DNA of 64,000 nucleotides from Lentzea guizhouensis (GTDB lineage Bacteria > Actinomycetota > Actinomycetes > Mycobacteriales > Pseudonocardiaceae). The stretch covers positions 3,844,001 through 3,908,000 of the forward strand of contig NZ_CP016793.1 of NCBI RefSeq assembly GCF_001701025.1, written 5' to 3'. The position numbers were made by a program, and so were the translations under genes. The notes under the pieces were generated by a model. That model was not told where the DNA came from. It was given only the letters and a program-made list of their open reading frames with translations, and searched no databases. Positions 1 to 10,738 of the stretch are shown in pieces (position 1 is the first letter of the stretch; every line of letters starts with the position of its first letter).

Positions 1-1
1 G

Positions 2-793
2 CTCGTGGTCGACGGCCGCCTGCGCTTGTTGAACGACGGCGTCGCGATCAAGGGCCCGGCCGGCGACGGCACCTACGACGTGGCGAGCGCCGCCCAGTCG
101 CTCGACGGCTCCCGGCTGGCCGTGGTGACGCGTTCAGGGGGGTCCATGCGCCTGCGGGTCGGCGAGACCGAACAGGCCATGTCCGAAGTGGACCTCCCGG
201 CCACCACCCTGACCCGCCCGACCTGGCAGCTGTCGAGCGGCCCGAAGGAACCGGGCAAGGAGGTCTGGACCGTCGTCGACGGCACCAACGTCGCCCGCGT
301 GACGCGTTCCGACAACGGCAACTGGACCGCCAAGAGCGTCAACATCACCGAGCTGGCCACGTTCGGCACGATCAGCGAGCTCCGCCTGTCCCGCGACGGC
401 ACCCGCGCGGCCCTGGTCATCGCGGGCAAGCTCCACGTGGCCTCGGTGTCCCGCAACCAGCAGGACGTGGCGTTGCGCGCCCTGCGGCAGGTCCAGCCGT
501 CGTTGCTGGGCAACTCGGTGCTGTCCGTGGACTGGCTGTCGCAGGACATCGTGGTGGTGTCGTCGTCGCTGGCGGCCCTGCCGGTGAGCAAGGTGTACAT
601 CGACGGCGCCAAGCTGGACCGCTACAGCCAGTCGAACCTGACCGGGCTGGTGGGGTCGGTGGCGGCCGGGCCTTCGCGGTCGGTGCAGGTGATCGACTCT
701 TCGGGGTTGTGGATGGCCACGGACATCACGGACGTGTGGAGGCCGAGCTCGATCAGAACGTCGGCGGGGTCGCTGGCGTTCTACCCGGGCTGA
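2..793 (+). CDS. lpqB: Lipoprotein LpqB, C-terminal part (5' end outside window)
   Basis: The 3' end of a reading frame already open at the window edge; about 263 codons are visible. The sequence has the repeated short beta-strand pattern of the C-terminal propeller-like domain of LpqB (for example SLDGSRLAVVTRSGG and LSRDGTRAALVIAGK). LpqB is the surface lipoprotein that modulates the MtrB sensor kinase of the MtrAB two-component system. The N-terminal lipobox and GerMN-like domain lie upstream of the window. The following comF, hpf and secA match the conserved actinobacterial order mtrA-mtrB-lpqB-comF-hpf-secA, which supports the call. Confidence 0.88.
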   Translation, partial: LVVDGRLRLLNDGVAIKGPAGDGTYDVASAAQSLDGSRLAVVTRSGGSMRLRVGETEQAMSEVDLPATTLTRPTWQLSSGPKEPGKEVWTVVDGTNVARVTRSDNGNWTAKSVNITELATFGTISELRLSRDGTRAALVIAGKLHVASVSRNQQDVALRALRQVQPSLLGNSVLSVDWLSQDIVVVSSSLAALPVSKVYIDGAKLDRYSQSNLTGLVGSVAAGPSRSVQVIDSSGLWMATDITDVWRPSSIRTSAGSLAFYPG

Positions 794-896
794 CGCCGGT
801 TGGGCCGGTCGCGGCCCGGCCCCGCGGCTTCGCTCGCCGAGCGCCTGGCGTCCCACCCACCTCACCCTGACCTGCGGCTCCTCTAGATCCACAAAA

Positions 897-1532
897 ATGT
901 CAGACCCCGTCGTCATCCTGGTCCACATGACCCTCGACCTGCTCGTGCCCTCCCGCTGCTCCGGCTGCGGCCGCTCCGGCCCCGCCTGCTGCTCCACCTG
1001 CCTCGGCGCGTTCGGCCCGCCCAGTCGCCTCTCCGTGCCCGGTGTCGGCCCGCCCGTGTGGACGCTGGCGGCCTACGACGGCGTGGTGCGGGAGCTCGTC
1101 CTCGGCTTCAAGGAGCGGGGTGCGCGGGCGCTCGTGGCGTGGTTCGGGGCGTTGGTGGCGGCGGCGCTGGTGTCGATCGGGCCCGCGCCGTGGGTTCTGG
1201 TGCCGGCGCCGTCCCGGGCCGAGGCGGCTCGGGAGCGTGGAGGCGACCACATGGTGAGAATCGCGCGGGCTGTGGAGATCGCCGAGGTGAGTGCGGTGCT
1301 GTCGTTCGCGGCGGGGGTGTCCGATTCCGTGGGTTTGGGGCCCGGTGCGCGCCGCAGGAACGTGGACGGCCGCGTGCTGGTTTGCGGGAGGCCGCCGCCG
1401 GGAACTGTTGTGCTGCTGGACGACGTGGTCACGACGGGTGCGACGGCAGCTGCCTGTGTCCGTGCGTTGCGGTCGGCCGGTGCTCGCGTGCGGGGCGTGC
1501 TGGCACTTGCGTCAGCGCGGCCCTGGGGTTGA
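897..1532 (+). CDS. ComF family phosphoribosyltransferase-like protein
   Basis: A protein of 211 residues if ATG 897 is used, or 201 if the in-frame ATG at 927 is the start. The inner start gives the usual N-terminus MTLDLLVPSRC and looks more likely. A four-cysteine zinc motif follows at once (CSGCGRSGPACCSTC, residues 21-35 of the long form). The PRPP-binding signature VVLLDDVVTTGAT lies at 171-183. The ComF family is related to competence proteins. Its role in actinobacteria is unproven and no competence genes are nearby. It lies downstream of lpqB in the conserved cluster and is probably co-transcribed with it. Confidence 0.85.
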   Translation: MSDPVVILVHMTLDLLVPSRCSGCGRSGPACCSTCLGAFGPPSRLSVPGVGPPVWTLAAYDGVVRELVLGFKERGARALVAWFGALVAAALVSIGPAPWVLVPAPSRAEAARERGGDHMVRIARAVEIAEVSAVLSFAAGVSDSVGLGPGARRRNVDGRVLVCGRPPPGTVVLLDDVVTTGATAAACVRALRSAGARVRGVLALASARPWG

Positions 1533-2524
1533 CGGTTCTGCCGGGACTTTCGGCACCGCCCACAAGGGTGAAGTTGGTGCCGGACAGTGGATCACCGGAT
1601 CGTCCTGGTTGGACAGGAATCCCCAGGTCGTTGTCGCGGGCGTTGTCCTGTCCCAAGATCCGGAGCTGTGGAGTGGCACGTTTGGATCCAACCTTGGACA
1701 GCCCCATGTTTCGGCGCCATGTCGCGCGCCGCCTCAGACCGCTGCCCGGTGGGTCGGACCACTAGGCCTGCAGGTGCCCTGGTGGGGACCGCTCGCGGTG
1801 GCGGACAGCAGGGTGTGTCTAGGTGCGGTCCGGTGCTGCCGGTAGCGGGGTCGCCGAGGCGCTCTCCGGTTAACGCTTATTCACTCGCTGAGCTGACCAG
1901 CGGTTATTCCTGGGAATGCATGGTTCGCCGGGTGACGGCGTAGATCATCGGCTTGTGTGCGAATGGGCGAAATCTGCTGTTGGGCTGCGCGTGACAGGCT
2001 CGTGATCAGTCAGCGAAACCGAACGGTTCTGTTGAAAGAACTGCGTTCGGTCCCATCTCAACTGGGTCCGGAGGCATCGGAATCGATCTCTTCGAGGTTT
2101 CGGGAACATGACGCGCGGGTCGCCCGTTGGCTGGATATGAGGCCGCGACGGGATCCTTTCGACGCAGTGACGCTGCCGTCGAGTGTCGGTCCTGCGCTGG
2201 TCCGGATGGGTGAGCGAGATGCCGGAGAGCAGTGCTCGTGCCACGCTCGGAACATGAGCTGTGGCGGTGAGTCGTCGCGCTGTGTAGTCACCAAGATTTC
2301 TGCCGGTTCGCCCGGCAAGGGGGCTTACGCGACGGTGAATCCCAAGCTAACGTGCACCGCTATCAGCGTTCCCGGCCCGCGGGGAGGAGGCGAACAGCCC
2401 ATGACCCTGGCGCCGTGAGACCTGCGGAGGACGACCCTCTGCGACACATCTGCGATCCAAGATCGCCACGGCGCCCGATCAATCAGTCCAGCCATAGCTC
2501 GCAGCAAAGCGAGGGAGGTCGCGT
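1533..2524 (+). other. About 1 kb leader or spacer upstream of hpf, no supported gene
   Basis: No reading frame here has the codon bias of its neighbours, and base composition is visibly less GC-rich than the flanking genes. The longest frame (1957-2418) shows no recognisable domain and I reject it. Two GGAAC motifs (2103 and 2249) each have a GT-starting triplet 17-18 nt downstream, resembling ECF sigma promoters. A strong Shine-Dalgarno (GGGAGGT) sits just before the hpf start. In mycobacteria the comF-hpf gap is short, so this spacer is unusually long. Confidence 0.5.
2103..2128 (+). promoter_or_regulatory. Candidate SigR/SigH-type ECF promoter upstream of hpf
   Basis: GGAAC at 2103-2107 is followed after exactly 18 nt by GTT at 2126-2128. 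This matches the GGAAT/C-N18-GTT consensus of actinobacterial thiol-stress sigma factors, and sigR lies 21 kb away in this window. It lies about 400 nt upstream of hpf, which is far, and such matches can occur by chance. A weaker copy (GGAAC-N17-GTC) is at 2249-2273. Confidence 0.3.
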
Positions 2525-3196
2525 ATGGACATCGTCGTTAAGGGCCGCAACGTCGAGGTGCCCGATCACTACAGGGTGCACGTCGCCGAAAAGCTGGCCC
2601 GGCTTGAGCGCTACGACCGCAAGGTCATCCGCTTCGACGTGGAACTTTTCCACGAGCCGAACCGCCGCCAGTCGAAGAACTGCCAGCGGGTCGAAATCAC
2701 CGGCAAGGGACGTGGACCGGTGGTCCGTTCCGAAGCCTGCGCGGGTGACTTCTACGCCGCGCTCGATTCTGCGGTCGCGAAGCTCGAGAACCGCCTGCGT
2801 CGGTCGCACGACCGCAGGCGCGTCCACCACGGGGCCAGGGCCCCGATCTCGGTGGCGGAGGCGACCAGCGGACTGGGGTCCGCTGCTGACCAGAACGGTC
2901 AGGTGATGACGTCGCGCCGCGCGAAGACCGCGGTGCTCGACGCACCCGAGGCCGACTACGAGGGCATGGCGGAAGTGCCCGCGCAGCGGTGGGACGACGG
3001 CCTCGAGGACAAGTTGCCAGGACGCGTGGTGCGCGAGAAGGAGCACGCCGCCAAACCCATGACCGTCGACCAGGCCCTCTACGAGATGGAACTGGTCGGA
3101 CACGACTTCTACCTGTTCGCCGACACCGACAGCGGACGCCCGAGCGTCGTCTACCGCCGGAAGGGATTCGACTACGGCGTGATCAGGCTGGCCTGA
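2525..3196 (+). CDS. hpf: Ribosome hibernation-promoting factor, long form
   Basis: A 223-residue protein with the two-domain layout of long HPF. The N-terminal S30Ae/YfiA domain (about 1-105, starting MDIVVKGRNVEV) binds the 30S decoding centre. The C-terminal dimerisation domain (about 165-223, PMTVDQALYEMELVGHDFYL through RRKGFDYGVIRL) joins two ribosomes into 100S particles. ATG 2525 follows a clear GGGAGGT ribosome-binding site. It is the expected neighbour between comF and secA. The long upstream leader and possible ECF promoter suggest stress control, which is inference. Confidence 0.93.
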   Translation: MDIVVKGRNVEVPDHYRVHVAEKLARLERYDRKVIRFDVELFHEPNRRQSKNCQRVEITGKGRGPVVRSEACAGDFYAALDSAVAKLENRLRRSHDRRRVHHGARAPISVAEATSGLGSAADQNGQVMTSRRAKTAVLDAPEADYEGMAEVPAQRWDDGLEDKLPGRVVREKEHAAKPMTVDQALYEMELVGHDFYLFADTDSGRPSVVYRRKGFDYGVIRLA

Positions 3197-3222
3197 TCCG
3201 GTAACCACACCCACCCTCGACG

Positions 3223-3261
3223 GCCGCCGCCCTCGCACCCCTCGCGTGTGAGGGCGGCGGC
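3223..3261 (+). terminator. Hairpin after hpf
   Basis: Perfect 12-bp inverted repeat GCCGCCGCCCTC / GAGGGCGGCGGC (3223-3234 with 3250-3261), 27 nt after the hpf stop codon. It lacks a clear T-tract, as is common in high-GC actinobacteria. It could instead belong to the left end of the adjacent TnpB element. Confidence 0.65.
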
Positions 3262-3314
3262 GCGCGCTCGCCCCGCCCACGCGAGGGGCGCGAGGGCGGC
3301 AGGTCTCACTGCAG

Positions 3315-4549
3315 GTGTCGAATCCGGTACTTTCTGTAGCTGTGCGGACGGCGTACAAGTGCCGGGCCTACCCGGCTCCTGAACAAATCGCGGTGCTCAA
3401 CCGCACGTTCGGCTGTGTGCGTCTGGTGTGGAACAAGACCTTGAGCGAGCGGCGTCGGCGATACCACGATGACGGCGTCCGCACTTCGTACGGACAGACC
3501 GACGTCGCGCTGACCGAGTGGAAACGCACCGAGGAACTCGCGTTTCTGTCAGAGGTGTCGTCGGTGCCGTTGCAACAGACCCTGCGTCACCAGCACACCG
3601 CGTTCCAGAACTTCTTCGCCGGCCGCGCCCGTTACCCAGGTTCAAGTCCCGCTCGGGTCGGCAGAGCGCCCACTACACCCGCTCGGCGTTCCGCATGCGC
3701 GAGGGCGAGTTGACACTGGCCAAGACCGCCACGCCGCTGCGGTTCGCGTGGTCGTTCGACGAGGTGGACGTTGCGGCGTTGGCCCCGACGATGGTCGTGA
3801 TCTCCCGCGATCCCGACGGTCGCTGGTATGTGACGTTCGCCGTTGACACAACGACACCTTCTCCCTCTGAGCCTTGTGGGGCTGCTGTTGGAGTCGACCT
3901 CGGCTTGCGCGACTTCTTGGTGACCAGCGACGGCGAGCGGATCGCCAACCCTCGGCATCTCGCCCGCAAGGCCCACAACCTCGCCCGCTACCAGCGAAGA
4001 ATGGCCCGCTGCCGGCGCGGCAGCAGCAACCGCCGCAAGGCCAAGATCAAAGTTGCCCGTGCTCACCGCAAGGTCCGCAACGCTCGCCAGGACTTCCTGC
4101 ACCGCGTCACCACAACGCTGGTCCGCTCGGCTGATCTGATCGCGATCGAGGATCTGAACGTCAGGGGCATGGTCCGCAACCGGTACCTCGCCCGAGCCAT
4201 TTCCGACACCGGTTGGGGTGAGTTCCGCCGTCAGCTTCAGTACAAGTGCGCACGTGCGGGCCGCACGCTGATCGTGGTCGACCGCTGGTACCCCTCCAGC
4301 AAGACCTGCTCGAACTGCGGTCATCGGCTGACCGACCTCGCCCTGGACGTCCGGCACTGGACGTGTCCGGGCTGCCGCACCCGGCACGACCGGGACCTGA
4401 ACGCGGCCAAGAACATCCTTGCGGCTGGTCGAGCCGTAGCCCGAGGCACCTCGGGTGATGCCTGCGGAGCTGATGTCAGACGGCAAGGGTCCTCCCTTCC
4501 GCGATCGGCGGTGAAACAGGAAACCCGTGCCGTGAGGCACAGCGCGTGA
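3315..4549 (+). pseudogene. tnpB: TnpB (OrfB) of an IS200/IS605-IS607 group element, split by one frameshift
   Basis: The N-terminal part reads from 3315 (helix-turn-helix start RTAYKCRAYPAPEQ) to about 3640. The rest continues in another frame to the stop at 4549. Restoring one base near 3640 turns PGSSPAR into the family-typical PRFKSRSG and gives a TnpB of about 411 residues. All catalytic parts of the RuvC-like nuclease are present: D in GVDLGLRD (near 3897), E in IAIEDLN (near 4147), D in DRDLNAAKN (near 4390), and the zinc ribbon CSNCGH...CPGC. TnpB is an RNA-guided nuclease of transposons. No TnpA transposase is adjacent, so the element is solitary. It interrupts the usual hpf-secA junction. 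The break may be real decay or a sequence error, since neighbouring housekeeping genes are also shifted. Confidence 0.85.
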
Positions 4550-4554
4550 GCGCT

Positions 4555-4608
4555 ACCCGCCGCACGGCGGGTGGGACTCTCCCCCGATCGGGGTGGGAGT
4601 GAGTCAAC
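4555..4608 (+). repeat. TnpB right-end hairpins, possible omega/reRNA 3' region
   Basis: Directly after the tnpB stop lie a perfect hairpin ACCCGCCG-CA-CGGCGGGT (4555-4572) and a second centred on CCCCGATCGGGG (4582-4593), followed by TCAA (4604-4607). Structured right ends of this type are transcribed into the guide scaffold of TnpB nucleases, and in IS608-like elements TCAA is the right cleavage tetranucleotide. The element boundary at about 4607 is inferred. I could not define the left end. Confidence 0.45.
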
Positions 4609-4862
4609 GTCAAGGTGAACTTGCCCCGACCAGGAACCTTCACACCGTCCTCATGCGTTCTCCACACCAGTAGCCGAGGTGGGGGCACCGGCGCCGGGCG
4701 GTCTGCGGGGCATCGCAGATCCGGCACCTGACCTGCGCATACCAGGTCATCCGCCGCAATCCGCCTGTGTCTGTGCACACATCTTGGCGACTTGCCTACG
4801 ATGGGCAGGGGAAAGGCGTCCGACGTGGGCGCGTCGCGATACAGGTGATGAGGTCTATCCAG
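4609..4862 (+). promoter_or_regulatory. secA upstream region with inverted repeat and possible -10
   Basis: No gene is supported here. TGACCTG (4729-4735) and CAGGTCA (4743-4749) form an exact 7-bp inverted repeat with a 7-nt spacer, which could be an operator. TACGAT at 4797-4802 is a reasonable -10 hexamer 60 nt before the secA start, but no good -35 is visible. Confidence 0.3.
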
Positions 4863-7686
<2,824 letters not shown>

Positions 7687-7708
7687 CCAGCACCCTTCAC
7701 GTCACGCA

Positions 7709-7780
7709 GGGGCCCCGCGTCACCCACGAGGTAACGCGGGGCCCCCGCGTTTCTCACAGGGGAACGCGGGACTCCCGCGT
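7709..7780 (+). terminator. Double hairpin after secA
   Basis: GGGGCCCCGCGT (7709-7720) pairs with ACGCGGGGCCCC (7734-7745). A second small hairpin ACGCGGG-act-CCCGCGT follows at 7764-7780. It begins 22 nt after the secA stop. The stem sequence is nearly the same as the terminator-like hairpin at 28740-28776. Confidence 0.7.
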
Positions 7781-7811
7781 GACTTCCAGCATGCGGAAAA
7801 GCGGAGTAGTG

Positions 7812-7856
7812 CGCGGGGAGCTTTCGTACGGTGTGAGCGTACGAAAGCTCCCCGCG
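7812..7856. terminator. Perfect 19-bp hairpin between convergent genes
   Basis: CGCGGGGAGCTTTCGTACG (7812-7830) and its exact reverse complement (7838-7856) flank a 7-nt loop GTGTGAG. It lies between the secA terminator and the 3' end of the minus-strand gene at 7883. It may be a bidirectional terminator for that gene. The perfect AGCTTTCGTACG half-site could equally be a protein-binding site. Confidence 0.55.
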
Positions 7857-7882
7857 TGCGGTCGGCGAGAGAGGCGGGCGAG

Positions 7883-8304
7883 CTACTCGAGGACGCTGAA
7901 GGCGGTCAGCAGCCAGCGGCCGTCGCGGTGGTCGGCGCGGGCGGCCACCGCGAGCACGCGGTCGTCGCGGCGGACGGTGGCGGCGATCTCGGCGGCGAGC
8001 CGGGTCGGGTGGCAGACGCGGGCGGGCGCAGCAGGCGGTGGTGTGCAGGCGCACCGACTGACCGAGCCGGCGGCCAGGCGGGCTGGGCGAGCTGCTGGAG
8101 CGAACGGCAGGGGCGGCGTCCGTCGAGCACCTCCAGGACGGCCACGACCAGCCGGGCGGCGTCCAGCGGAGGCGAAGGCGGCTCGGAGGGCGGTCTCCAC
8201 AACCGGCGGGTGCGCGGGCGGGGCACGAAGGCCGCGTCCGGTGCGGTCGGCTCCGCACCCGCGGGCGGTTCGTAGGTGGGCAGGCGGCGGACAACTGGGG
8301 GCAT
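7883..8304 (-). pseudogene. Rv3235-like (DUF6459) protein, frame broken
   Basis: The start MPPVVRRLPTYEPP at 8304 and the conserved end (LAAEIAATVRRDDRVLAVA through GRWLLTAFSVLE, stop at 7883) lie in different frames. A middle piece (LGQSVRLHTTACC) sits in the third frame. At least two indels, near 8015 and 8080, are needed to join them into about 140 residues. The family is a small Rv3235-like protein of unknown function that sits close to secA in mycobacteria, as here. The middle is extremely GC-rich and the breaks may be sequencing errors. Otherwise the gene is dead. Confidence 0.55.
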
Positions 8305-8376
8305 GGTCGAACAGGCGACACACCTCGTGGATCAGGACGCCCGTCACTCGAAAGTGTGGGGAGTACGGTCCTGACC

Positions 8377-8787
8377 ATGCTCAAAGCGCTGGTGCTGGAC
8401 TACGGCGGCGTCCTGACCGATCCCGGCGAGGACAACCCGCCGGAACCGCCGTTGCTCACCGCGCTGCGCAAGGCGAAGCAGCAGGGCTTCAAGACCGCGT
8501 TGCTGTCCAACGCGGACGGGTGGTGGAGCCCGCCCGCGCACTGGCACGGGCTCTTCGACGCGGCGGTGGTCTCCGGCGAGGTCGGGCTGGCCAAGCCGGA
8601 CGTCCAGATCTACCTGCTCACGGCCGCGAAGCTGGACCTGCAACCGGCCGAGTGCGTCTTCGTCGACGACCTCGCGGTGAACGTCCGCGGTGCCGCGGCG
8701 GCCGGCATGGTCGGCGTCCACCATCGGTCCACGCGGTCCACCCTCGAGGAGCTGGAGATCCTGCTGGCGATCGCGCTCCGCGATTGA
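8377..8787 (+). CDS. HAD-superfamily hydrolase (haloacid dehalogenase-like)
   Basis: A compact protein of 136 residues starting at ATG 8377 (MLKALVLDYGG) behind GGGAG; a GTG at 8356 is a less typical alternative. The HAD motifs are in order: nucleophile D8 in LDYGGVLTD, motif II LLSNAD, lysine in AKPDVQIY, and acidic motif IV VFVDDLAVN. The second motif I aspartate is replaced by glycine (DYGG), a substitution known in a subset of HAD phosphatase-like proteins. There is little or no cap domain. The substrate cannot be told from sequence. Confidence 0.8.
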   Translation: MLKALVLDYGGVLTDPGEDNPPEPPLLTALRKAKQQGFKTALLSNADGWWSPPAHWHGLFDAAVVSGEVGLAKPDVQIYLLTAAKLDLQPAECVFVDDLAVNVRGAAAAGMVGVHHRSTRSTLEELEILLAIALRD

Positions 8788-8875
8788 GGGTTCACCCGGC
8801 AGCGCAATTGCCGGCGTTCAGCTCCCCGGCTAATTTCGACGCGGGCAGGTTCCGCTCACTTTTCTAGGGGAGACA

Positions 8876-9181
8876 ATGCGAAGAATCGTCGCTTGCGCCG
8901 CTGTCGTCGTTGCCGCGAGCGCAGCAGTGGTGGTGCCTGCGCAGGCAACGCAGGAGCGCGGGTGCTACGAGGAGTACCTGCGGGACGGGCGCGGTGTCGA
9001 GGTCTTCTGCGAGGACGGCAGGCCGGGCAACTTCCGCGCCGTCGCCCACTGCCGCACACCGCTGTCGAGCTGGGACGAACCCGGCACCATCGGGCGGGTG
9101 CGGGGCAGGTCGTCGTTCGCCGAGTGCGGCGGGGTGCTCGGCCCGGTGTGGGTCGAGAGCTACCACGTGGACTGGCTGTGA
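8876..9181 (+). CDS. Small secreted cysteine-containing protein
   Basis: A 101-residue protein with a classical signal peptide (MRRIVACAAVVVAASAAVVV, cleavage likely after PAQA). The mature part has four cysteines (CYEEY, VFCED, HCRT, ECGG), probably two disulfides. ATG 8876 follows AGGGGAGA. I do not recognise a family, and it is probably extracellular. It stands alone: the next gene is convergent and ends 14 nt away. Confidence 0.7.
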   Translation: MRRIVACAAVVVAASAAVVVPAQATQERGCYEEYLRDGRGVEVFCEDGRPGNFRAVAHCRTPLSSWDEPGTIGRVRGRSSFAECGGVLGPVWVESYHVDWL

Positions 9182-9194
9182 CCCCGTTGACTGA

Positions 9195-9983
9195 TTAGAC
9201 CTGGGCGCGCCGCACGAGCTCGAAACAGAGCACGGCGGCAGCGGATGCGACGTTCAGGGATTCGACGCCCGCGGCCATTGGAATGGAAATCCAGGAAGTG
9301 ATGTGCGGGCGCACGTCGTCGGTGATTCCGAACGTTTCGCTGCCCAGCACGAAAGCCGCGCGCTCACTGAACTCGGCGGAATAAATCGTGTCGGACGCGT
9401 GGGAGTCGAGCGCGTGCAACGGGAAGCCGTGCGCGTGCAACAGTGCCGAAGCCTCCGCCGCGGTGCCGCAGCGCAGCACGGGCGCGCGGAAAGCCACCCC
9501 GGCGGAGGCCTTCACCACGAGCGGGTCGATCGAGGCGACCCCGCGGCGCGGCACGACGATGCCGTCGATGCCCGCCGCCGTCGCCGTCCGCAGGATCATG
9601 CCGACGTTCGCCGGCGTGGTGATGCCGTCGAGCAGCAGCACCGACCGCAGGTCGTCCTGCTCCAGCGCCAGCGCGAGCGGTTTCATCCGCGGCGCCACGA
9701 CGTCCGCGAGCACGCCCTGGTCCTGCTTCCCGTTGCCCGCCAGCACTTTCACCCGCTGCGCGGTCGCCCGCTGCACCTGCACGCCGCGGGACCGGGCCGC
9801 GTCGAGGATCTCGCGCGCCGCCGGACCGCGGGCGGTGTCGGCGAGCACCACCTTGTCCACCGAGAGGGCCGGGTCGTCCAGCGCTTCCAGCACTGGCTTG
9901 CGGCCGTAGACGGTGACGAAGCGGTCCTTGGGCGAGATCTCCACGCCGATGAGGGTGCCAGACGGCTCACCTGGCCCCCGCAC
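9195..9983 (-). CDS. TrmH/SpoU family RNA 2'-O-methyltransferase
   Basis: A SPOUT methyltransferase of up to 262 residues. It has an N-terminal substrate-binding domain (VYGRKPVLEAL) and the SpoU motifs: NVGMILRTATAAG (motif 1), FVLGSETFGI (motif 2) and IPMAAGVESLNVASAAAVL (motif 3), whose trefoil knot binds SAM. It resembles rRNA 2'-O-methyltransferases of the RlmB/TsnR group; the exact target nucleotide cannot be called. GTG 9983 is the longest start, and GTG 9944 (VEISPKDRFVTVYG) is equally plausible. Confidence 0.85.
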   Translation of the reverse strand: MRGPGEPSGTLIGVEISPKDRFVTVYGRKPVLEALDDPALSVDKVVLADTARGPAAREILDAARSRGVQVQRATAQRVKVLAGNGKQDQGVLADVVAPRMKPLALALEQDDLRSVLLLDGITTPANVGMILRTATAAGIDGIVVPRRGVASIDPLVVKASAGVAFRAPVLRCGTAAEASALLHAHGFPLHALDSHASDTIYSAEFSERAAFVLGSETFGITDDVRPHITSWISIPMAAGVESLNVASAAAVLCFELVRRAQV

Positions 9984-10044
9984 GCCCGGCTCGAACGGGT
10001 GAAGAGCCCGACTAGAGCCATTCGGCCCTTGTGCTTTGGATCAT

Positions 10045-10728
10045 ATGCATGATGATCGTCACATGACGGCAGGTATGCGCAGCGTCGCGCATCGTCAACA
10101 CCTTGCGAGCGGCCAGGACTCGGACGTGTTCATCCGGTCCGACGGCCTGCTCGTCAAACGCACGCGCACAGGTCGTGACCTGCGGCGCGAGGCTGAGATG
10201 ATGTCGTACCTGAGCGGCCACGGCATCGCCGTCCCGCGCGTGCACGACGCCACCGCCGACGAGCTCGTCATGCAGTACGTGCCCGGCCCGCGGATGTCCG
10301 AGGAGATCGGCCGCAAGCCGTGGCTGGCCGGTCGGCTGGGCCGTGAGCTCGCCGACCTGCACCACTGCCTCGATGCCATCGCGGCGCCGGACTTCCTCAG
10401 CGGCGACGGCGACCTGCTGCACCTCGACCTGCACCCCGGCAACGTCGTGCTCGGCCCGGAGGGGCCGGTCGTGCTCGACTGGGCGTCCGCGACCAAGGGC
10501 GACCGCCGGCTCGACGTGGCACTCAGCTGGGTCTCGCTCGCGGTGGCCAAGCTGACGACCGCTCGCCGGCTGACGCGGTGGAGCTTCCTCAAGTCGTTCA
10601 TGGCCAATGTGGACCCGAGGGCGCGCGAGGCGATCCCGGAGGCGGCGCGCATCCGGCTGGAGCGGCACGACCGTGATCCGCAGGAGCGGGCGATGCTGGA
10701 AAAGCTCATGGACGAAAAACGCCACTAG
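10045..10728 (+). CDS. Aminoglycoside-phosphotransferase/Bud32-like kinase
   Basis: A protein-kinase-fold phosphotransferase of about 227 residues. The catalytic loop HLDLHPGNVVL is at about 127-137 and the metal-binding aspartate in VVLDWASA at about 145. It resembles the short kinase-like proteins often annotated as phosphotransferase or serine kinase; the substrate is unknown. ATG 10045 is the first candidate after a TTG at 10036, and ATG 10063 is also possible. The WS/DGAT gene starts 11 nt after its stop, so the two are probably co-transcribed. Confidence 0.72.
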   Translation: MHDDRHMTAGMRSVAHRQHLASGQDSDVFIRSDGLLVKRTRTGRDLRREAEMMSYLSGHGIAVPRVHDATADELVMQYVPGPRMSEEIGRKPWLAGRLGRELADLHHCLDAIAAPDFLSGDGDLLHLDLHPGNVVLGPEGPVVLDWASATKGDRRLDVALSWVSLAVAKLTTARRLTRWSFLKSFMANVDPRAREAIPEAARIRLERHDRDPQERAMLEKLMDEKRH

Positions 10729-10738
10729 GCTGGGGCGC

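Noticed and set aside
1957..2418. A 153-codon plus-strand frame upstream of hpf
   Set aside because: Weak third-position bias, no ribosome-binding site and no recognisable domain.
3300..3340. GTGTCGAATCC resembles a tRNA T-arm
   Set aside because: No acceptor, D- or anticodon stem can be built around it, and it runs into the tnpB start.
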